A stretch of 64,000 nucleotides of DNA from NCBI GenBank assembly GCA_001939145.1, contig LSRX01000169.1:697847-761846 (forward strand). The letters run 5' to 3'. The stretch's first letter is position 1. Every line of letters starts with the position of its first letter. The position numbers and the translations under genes were made by a program. Positions 58,114 through 64,000 of the stretch are shown in pieces. The DNA comes from Symbiodinium microadriaticum (Eukaryota > Sar > Dinophyceae > Suessiales > Symbiodiniaceae). The notes beneath the pieces were generated by a model that worked only from the letters and a program-made list of their open reading frames with translations, did not search any database and had not been told where the DNA came from.

Positions 58114-58596
58114 ACCCCCAAGCAAAACCACAGCTCCTTGCAGCCTTCGCAGCTTTAAGCCGGCGCAGTTGCCCACACAAGGGATTGGCTTGACCTTTCC
58201 AGGAACCCACAATCCCCGTGAGGGTTTAGGGTTTAGGGTTTAGGATCACGGAGTCAAGGAATCTAGATATCTACAGATATACATATATACATGGCTAATG
58301 TCATGCACATAGAGAGAAAGGGTTTTATAGGGATTATAGAGTTATTCAGGGGCTTCAAAAGGCTGTAAAGGCGCTCCTAGAGCTGTATGGAGCTTTGCAA
58401 GATGCTTATAAGGATTTTATAGGGTGTTGTGGGGTCTTTAAATTGGCGGGAGTCTTCGGATGCTTCAGATTCTGATTGAAGGCTTACGCCTTTCGGGGGG
58501 GGGGATTCTGGGCTGCCTGGGAAGTCCAGACGATTAGCAAGTCAAACTGGGCGGCGGAGGTGTTCGCTTAGATGCAGGGAAGGTTTGAGATTCTAA

Positions 58597-58926
58597 TCAC
58601 GGTTTTGGTGCTCTTCGAGACTCGGATTTAGGGTGTACAGCTCCCAAAAGACCGTAAAGACCAAAACCAAAACAGAAACTGTCCCGACTTTCTTCAGCGT
58701 CCTTGTGCCAGTTCTTGGCGCCGATCCAGGAAATCTTGTTCCTGGTTGGGATGCCGTTTGAAGGGTTCCTTTTAAGCTGTGTTGAAATTTTGTTTGTGGT
58801 GGTTCGGGCTTGGGTGCTTAAGGTCTGAATTCCTTGCACAGCCTTACGTTTTTTCAAGGATTCAAAGGATGCTCTGCGGTTTACAAGGTTCCACAAGCGT
58901 GCATTACCCCAAGTACGCCAGTCCAT
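58597..58926 (-). CDS. Candidate ORF, 109 codons, basic
   Basis: ATG-started frame MDWRTWGNARLWNLVNRRAS, then FESLKKRKAVQGIQTLSTQA, rich in Lys, Arg, Asn and Thr and with few low-complexity runs. The other two frames of the strand are interrupted by stops, which modestly favours this one. No family, promoter or splice evidence. Confidence 0.18.
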   Translation of the reverse strand: MDWRTWGNARLWNLVNRRASFESLKKRKAVQGIQTLSTQARTTTNKISTQLKRNPSNGIPTRNKISWIGAKNWHKDAEESRDSFCFGFGLYGLLGAVHPKSESRRAPKP

Positions 58927-59990
58927 GGGAATGATGGTATGCGGCTCCAGAAGCATAATTGAGGTGTTAGTCAGCCGTATCACCAACTATGACGTTTTCA
59001 CTTGCTGTCGCCCTGCCGACGGCCCGTTGCACTCTGGTAAGATGTATCACCGTGTAACGGTCTCTACCAACAGCGCAATCGGTGGTAAGATGCGTATATG
59101 CACGTACGAAATGCGACAGCCGCCAAAGCTCTTCGAGCGAGACTATGTCGCTACTTCTTCAGGTGCCATGGGAGAGCAGACGGGATCAGACGGCTGTGTT
59201 AAAGCTCAGGGTTGTTTAGAATGATGGTGAGACTGACTTGGATCAAATAAGCCGACAGTGTAAAACAGCAAGCAAACTCATGTCAATGTGGCGAAGACCG
59301 GAGGACGGCGTGTGAACAGTTGCGGCCACAGAGCCATCCACTCACACGAAGGGCTGGCGGTGTGAGGAATTTGGGCAGGTTTGATGATGGCTGTGATAGA
59401 TGAGCTCTCGTTTGAACTGGCTAGGGCCAGAGGCAGCAGCCGTCGAGGCAACAAGAGCAGAACAATAACCGGCTCGAAACTACACCTCACGAGGTAGACG
59501 CAACCCATCTAGAGCTCCATGTGCACAGCACAGATACAGCCAGTGCATGCAGGTCTCCCACGACGGAGCTCGTATCGGCGTATAGATCCATCAACCGACA
59601 TGCCATCATCGCGGGAGACCATCCTTGCTTGAAGAAAAGATGGCTGAAGGATGACTTGGCTTATGACTGCAGCTACGTGGTTTATGCTTCCCAATCATCT
59701 CTTACCCTCGTGCAAGTCCGAACAGAATGGCCAAGAAATCGGGGTCTCCTACAGACATGTAACTTCATAAGTAGAACTCGCATGTGTGTGTGTGTGTGCG
59801 CGCGTTATTCTGGTAAACTTTCAATGAAGAGTTCTGAACTCTGCAGAGTAGGATCGGGAATACACCCCCATGAATGAAGCCAACTTCTCATAAGTAGCCA
59901 ACTCCCAAGGGGCCAGAAACACTGGAAGTGAAGGTTTGCGGAGTTCAGGGCTTCAGGGCTTCATGTCTGAGCATGTTGGGAGGGTTGCGC

Positions 59991-60099
59991 ATATGGGGGT
60001 TCCCGAAAATAGGGGACCCTGATATAGTACCCTAAATAGTAGGCTTCTTACTATAAGGACCCCAAAATAAGGTACCCTAATTGTCGGAAACTCCCATAT
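59991..60099. mobile_element. Family C palindromic MITE-like element, copy 3
   Basis: 109 bp, the best-preserved copy. ATATGGGGGTTCCCGAAAAT inverted as TTGTCGGAAACTCCCATAT; ATAGTACCCTAAATAGTAGG and CTATAAGGACCCCAAAATAA in the middle. Confidence 0.88.
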
Positions 60100-60309
60100 C
60101 GTGTCCCAAGCTCGGGGTCCGTTCGAGCACAAGCCGGACATAGCTGAAGGTCAATCATCTGGAAGTGGAACCGTTTCACAGGCATGCCTTCGCAAGTCGT
60201 AATATCTCAAGCCCGAGTAAATCTGCTTCTCAAAATGCCGACTTAAACCATAGCTGAACACCTCCAAGCCACACTGAACATTGCAGTAAGTCATCTCCCT
60301 TCTCCCCCA

Positions 60310-60378
60310 AATCCGTGAAGCTCAGTCGGTAGAGCCCTTACTGGGGCACACGAAAGTTTCACTTCAGCATCGTATCAC
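60310..60378 (+). ncRNA. tRNA-like A-box segment, degenerate
   Basis: AAGCTCAGTCGGTAGAGC forms a canonical tRNA D-arm (GCTC/GAGC stem, AGTCGGTA loop) and matches the polymerase III A-box. A TTTCACTTC about 35 bp downstream is a poor B-box, and the anticodon and acceptor stems do not pair as in a working tRNA. It may be a tRNA fossil or the head of a SINE. Confidence 0.25.
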
Positions 60379-60943
60379 ATCAAATTAAGAATCCACAATT
60401 TCTCAAAATTAGGTTTGGGCATAGGAGAAGAATTCTGTCTGGGGATTTAGGTCGTTTAGGCTTTCGTTTAGGGCTGCGTAGTTGTGGAGAGTCTATAGGG
60501 CTTAATGAAGAATCCATGAAGCCAAGTCTCGTGCAGCGGTGATCCTTTGTACATGCCTCCTGGCAGATGTGTTCAAGTTGTAGACAATCCGCCTTGATAT
60601 GAGAAAGCCTACAGTCTCTCCGAGAGCATCCATGGGTGGACATGATAACTCCACTCCTATACCACGTAAGACCATATGAAACTAAACACTCTGTAAGTCC
60701 ATATATACAACGCTAACATAACATAATAAAAACCCTAGCAGAACTATGCAAAAACCTCTCCACCAAAAACCTTTGCTAACTCCCTCTGAGATGGTCCTGA
60801 GCTTCGGGAAGGCTTTGGAAGAAGTACTTCCGAATCTCCGCCTGACAGGCACCGACCGGACCGTTGGGATTCGGGAGCCTGGGCAGGCGCAGGGGGTTAA
60901 CATGCGAAGTGTTTGAGGTCAAGAGGGCTTAGGGTTTAGGGCT

Positions 60944-61050
60944 TAAAGGAGGGGCCTTAACAATTAGGATAGGGTCTTGGGGCCCATTCCATTTTACTAT
61001 AATAAGGAAGCCCCAGAATAGTATTGGTAACTATTTAGGCCCCTACATTA
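60944..61050. mobile_element. Family B palindromic MITE-like element
   Basis: TAAAGGAGGGGCCTTAACAA then TTAGGATAGGGTCTTGGGGC; right GCCCCAGAATAGTATTGG and TTTAGGCCCCTACATTA. Confidence 0.78.
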
Positions 61051-61499
61051 CAAGCCTTTGAGAGGCTGCGAGGCTCCATCAGAACCCTCCGGCTCTCATC
61101 CTTCCCTCGGGCTTAGGGTTTAGGGGGATCCTTGGAGTAAGTCTCCAGAAATCGGTGTTATCCTCACATGTCTGATTGGAAGACCAAAAGTGGCTGTACG
61201 TGAAAAGCTGCAGGAGTTGCTTTCCTAGGCATCAGATCGCTATGATGGAGACTCTGATCCCCACTTACACGCATTTTTCTGAACCCCTTTGGGGTATTTT
61301 TTGCTTCTTAAATGAATGGCCATGCTGTCCCACAGATCGTAGCCTCATGAAGGTGGGGGGGTGGAAGCGGGGTGGGTTCCTTAATCCTTCATTAATCATC
61401 TTCTTATAATATAGCATCAGTATCGGATTAGTCGAGGATAGCCAGGGGCTTAGCGCAGGGATACCACAGGTTGTGATTAATGACGGATTCATGATCGAT

Positions 61500-61628
61500 A
61501 ACCCTAAATTTACTAAACACTAAACCCTTAAACCCCAAACCCTAAACCCCAAACCCTAAACCCTAAACCCTAACCCCTAAATCCCTAAACACGTAAACAC
61601 CTAGACCCTAAACCCTAAACCGTTAAAC
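61500..61628 (-). repeat. Telomere-like CCCTAAA tract
   Basis: CCCTAAA with CCCCAAA and CACGTAAA variants. Confidence 0.85.
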
Positions 61629-61717
61629 CCGATCGATAACCTGCCAACCAACTCCCTTCGTGATAGTCTCCAACAGCCGCAGGAGAAGGCGAACGAGCTT
61701 CAGACGCAGAGAGCGGG

Positions 61718-61827
61718 TAATGTAGGGGCCTTAATAACTAGAATAGGGTTTTGGGGGTTCCTTGTTATAAATATACATAGTATATTATACCCCAAACCCT
61801 ATTCTACTTATTAAGGCCCCTATATTA
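61718..61827. mobile_element. Family B palindromic MITE-like element, best copy
   Basis: TAATGTAGGGGCCTTAATAA then CTAGAATAGGGTTTTGGGGG; right CCCCAAACCCTATTCTACTT and ATTAAGGCCCCTATATTA. Arms pair over about 45 bp with few mismatches; 110 bp, no ORF. Confidence 0.9.
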
Positions 61828-61924
61828 GTAGCGCGAAAGAGAGAAGACCGCGGCTACACCGAGGCCTATGCGAGACACCCCGAAGGAACGGCCTCCCCTT
61901 CTGGATCCCCCGTCATCCTACACC

Positions 61925-62070
61925 CATACTCCACTAATCCTGTATTGACCCCGTACAAATCCTGAGCTAATCCGAAGCCGACACCCTCGAAAGAGACCGG
62001 CCCCCCCCGTGTTTCCCGAAACAATAATCCTCCACTAATCCTGTTTTAACCCCGCACAAATCCGAGACGC
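61925..62070. repeat. About 105-bp direct duplication
   Basis: CTCCACTAATCCTGTATTGA with CCCCGTACAAATCC near 61930 recurs as CTCCACTAATCCTGTTTTAA with CCCCGCACAAATCC near 62032; TAATCCT units continue to 62140. Confidence 0.75.
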
Positions 62071-62199
62071 GAGCGAGGGAGAGCGCTTCCCCCGCATGTT
62101 TCTGGTTTAACTTAATCCTACATGATCCTGAACTAATCCATCGTGCGTCAAGCCTCCAGATCCTCCCCTAGGCCTACACGAAGCTTACATGAGTCGCTC

Positions 62200-62287
62200 T
62201 CAAAATTAGGGTCCCTTTTGGGGTCCTTTTTGAAAGGGTGTCGTGCTATATTGGTGACCTAAAGAAGGGACCCTAATTTAGCTGAGC
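62200..62287. mobile_element. Family C-like palindrome, diverged
   Basis: CAAAATTAGGGTCCCTTTTG at the left, AAGAAGGGACCCTAATTTAG at the right. Confidence 0.6.
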
Positions 62288-62885
62288 TACCCACATGGAT
62301 CCGAGGCTAAGCCCGAAGCCACCCCGAGGCCCCCACGATCCGGCGCAGCAATGTGGGAAATTCAAGGGTTTAGGGTTTAGGGTTTCGGGTAGAGACATGT
62401 TAGAAGATCAAGGGTGATCAAAGGATATAAGCAATGGTTAAGCACAGGATCGAGATCCTATTTCAACCCGTTAACACGGGATGAATACAGGATTAAGCAA
62501 CCCACCCCCCCCCACCAATTCGCCATAGCATCGTGAGCCAAAAGCCAAAGATGAGCTGAGCCGTAAACTTGAAACCAAAATACAAGGGGCGGCAAGAGGC
62601 GTCGATAATCACAACAAGCTTACTGCGGTCTACTATCGCACCATTATGCCCAAAAAAAGCCCATACTTCTGCGCAGACCTCGACTACATGTTCAGACCCT
62701 AAACCCTAAACCTCTAAACCCTAAACCCCAACCCCAACCCCAAACCTCTAAAGAAAAGACGCCCTAAATCCGCAGGGCCTTCTTTGGCTCGCTCGTCTGT
62801 CCAAAGACTTTGATGCCGCAGAACTGGATATCGGCTCCCGAGCCTCAGGCTAAAGCTTGGGATTTACCTCACCATTAACCAGGAT

Positions 62886-62955
62886 AGATCTGTCTATCTA
62901 TCTATCTATATATATATATATACAGATATATACATGTGTATATATACATATATGC
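62886..62955. repeat. TATC and TA microsatellite
   Basis: (TATC)n then (TA)n and TACATATA units. Confidence 0.85.
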
Positions 62956-63059
62956 ATGCATGGACATATACTTATGATGTGCAGTGCCCGGGCAGAGCTA
63001 CAAATCCATTGAATAGATTTTTTGGACAAGACAGGACAGGTTTTGGAATTCTGACTCTT

Positions 63060-63600
63060 CAGAAATGTGATTTCAATAGGACTTCGATAGGATTTCCTAG
63101 GTTGCGATACAGGAATCAAAAACATACCAGAAAATCTTCATTTTGGATACAGTCCTATTGTGTTCCTAGCTATGTCCTCATGGCTTCCTTATTTTCGTCT
63201 CATAATAAGAGAAAGAAGATCTTCTATAGGTTTTGAATGCAATCCTACTATATCCTGTGTATTTCCTGCGTGTCATCTATTTCCATGTCTTTGTCCTGTG
63301 ATAAGATAAAAGAAGGAGAAAACAGGATTTCAATAGGAGTTCCTGGTTGCAATGCAACAATCGAACAAATCACAGACAATGGTTCAGTCTGGGCACAATC
63401 CTATTATGTTCCCAGTTCTTTCCTATGTTTCTCATATTCTTCCCTATAACTGTCCTATGATATGCTAAGAATAGGAGACAAATGGATTTCAATAGGATTT
63501 CGATAGGATTTCCGAGATTGCGATGGAAAAAACCGATCAACCATCACAGAAAATGGTTCATTTTGGACGCAATCCTATCATTTTCCATCATTTTCCTCTT
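63060..63600 (+). repeat. Imperfect tandem repeat, three diverged units
   Basis: GATTTCAATAGGACTTCGAT (63070), GATTTCAATAGGAGTTCCTG (63326) and GATTTCAATAGGATTTCGAT (63486) begin related blocks. Each continues with a GTTGCGAT-like piece, AATGGTTCA or a variant, and CAATCCTATTATGTTCC or a variant. Non-coding. Confidence 0.75.
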
Positions 63601-63719
63601 GATCTCTTAAGCTCAGATTTCACAACTCCTAATAGCTATTTTCTTCCCCCACCAGGAAAAAGTGTTTCGAACCACCACCTGCATGTTCAATATCGATGTC
63701 CATCTGCGCGCGCATGTGG

Positions 63720-63905
63720 ACATATGCATATATCTGTATGTATGTGTGTATATATCTATATATATATATATACGAATGTAGGTGCATGCATATATGTATG
63801 TCGGTATATATGCATACACATGTATATGTATATATGTAGGTGTATCTTTGTGCAGGAATATATGTTTATGTGTATATGTAGGTGTAGATCACTGTAAATA
63901 TCTAT
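63720..63905. repeat. TATG/TATA microsatellite
   Basis: Irregular GTATGTATA and ATATATATAC runs; frames on both strands are low complexity. Confidence 0.85.
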
Positions 63906-64000
63906 ATACAGTATAGAGTCGTATCTAAATTGCATGCAACCATCTGCATACCTACGTATGCATCCATGTATGATCCATTTCCTCAAGCTCCCCCTCCCCT

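Noticed and set aside
1..64000. Chromosome end (true telomere)
   Set aside because: Telomere-like tracts are internal, short, in both orientations and degenerate; neither window edge is a terminal array.

Overview
The window looks like nuclear DNA of a eukaryote, most likely a dinoflagellate of the Symbiodinium type. The reasons are the plant-type telomere heptamer (TTTAGGG / CCCTAAA) scattered everywhere inside the sequence, very low gene density, long simple-sequence tracts, and protein fragments of kinds common in that group (RCC1-like repeats behind a ubiquitin-like domain; ankyrin repeats with the LLLEAGA-K-D wording). This assignment is inference. No rRNA, no organelle or bacterial gene, no CRISPR array and no autonomous transposon were found.

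Genes. Only one gene is convincing end to end: an intronless 482-residue ubiquitin-like plus RCC1-like protein at 12804-14252 (minus). About 180 bp upstream of it, on the same strand, lies an exon-like frame with a PA14-like motif (14431-14700). An ankyrin-repeat remnant (28389-28855, minus) is cut off exactly at an inserted palindromic element. A strongly acidic frame with an arginine-rich tail (50232-50882, minus) begins at a good splice acceptor and is probably a last exon. Several other exon-like frames (3929-4222, 8993-9475, 30622-30752, 44719-45021, 54917-55180, 58597-58926) are offered with low confidence; most candidates lie on the minus strand.

Repeats dominate. (1) Telomere-like tracts in both orientations occur every 1-3 kb, including a 63-bp higher-order array at 10790-11526 in which the long unit is exactly nine heptamers. 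(2) At least seven families of short (60-180 bp), nearly palindromic, non-coding MITE-like elements occur; I call them A to G. Family B (ends like TAATGTAGGGGCCTTAATAA) is the most numerous, with more than a dozen copies. (3) Microsatellites and minisatellites occur throughout (pentamers at 1755-2115 and 56380-56440; a 49-bp array at 18660-18990; CA-rich DNA to 19395; CATATA at 51340-51600).

Layout: 1-12 kb, telomere-like tracts, pentamer DNA and MITEs; 12.2-15 kb, the genic island; 15-28 kb, repeats with CA and TA microsatellites; 28.1-31.3 kb, ankyrin remnant and a possible spliced gene; 31.8-50 kb, telomere-like tracts and MITEs; 50-51 kb, acidic protein; 51-64 kb, microsatellites, MITEs and weak exon-like frames. 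Nothing shows genes working together as an operon or pathway. The most unusual biology is the telomere-like and palindromic-element landscape, including several cases where such blocks are bracketed by 11-31 bp direct repeats.
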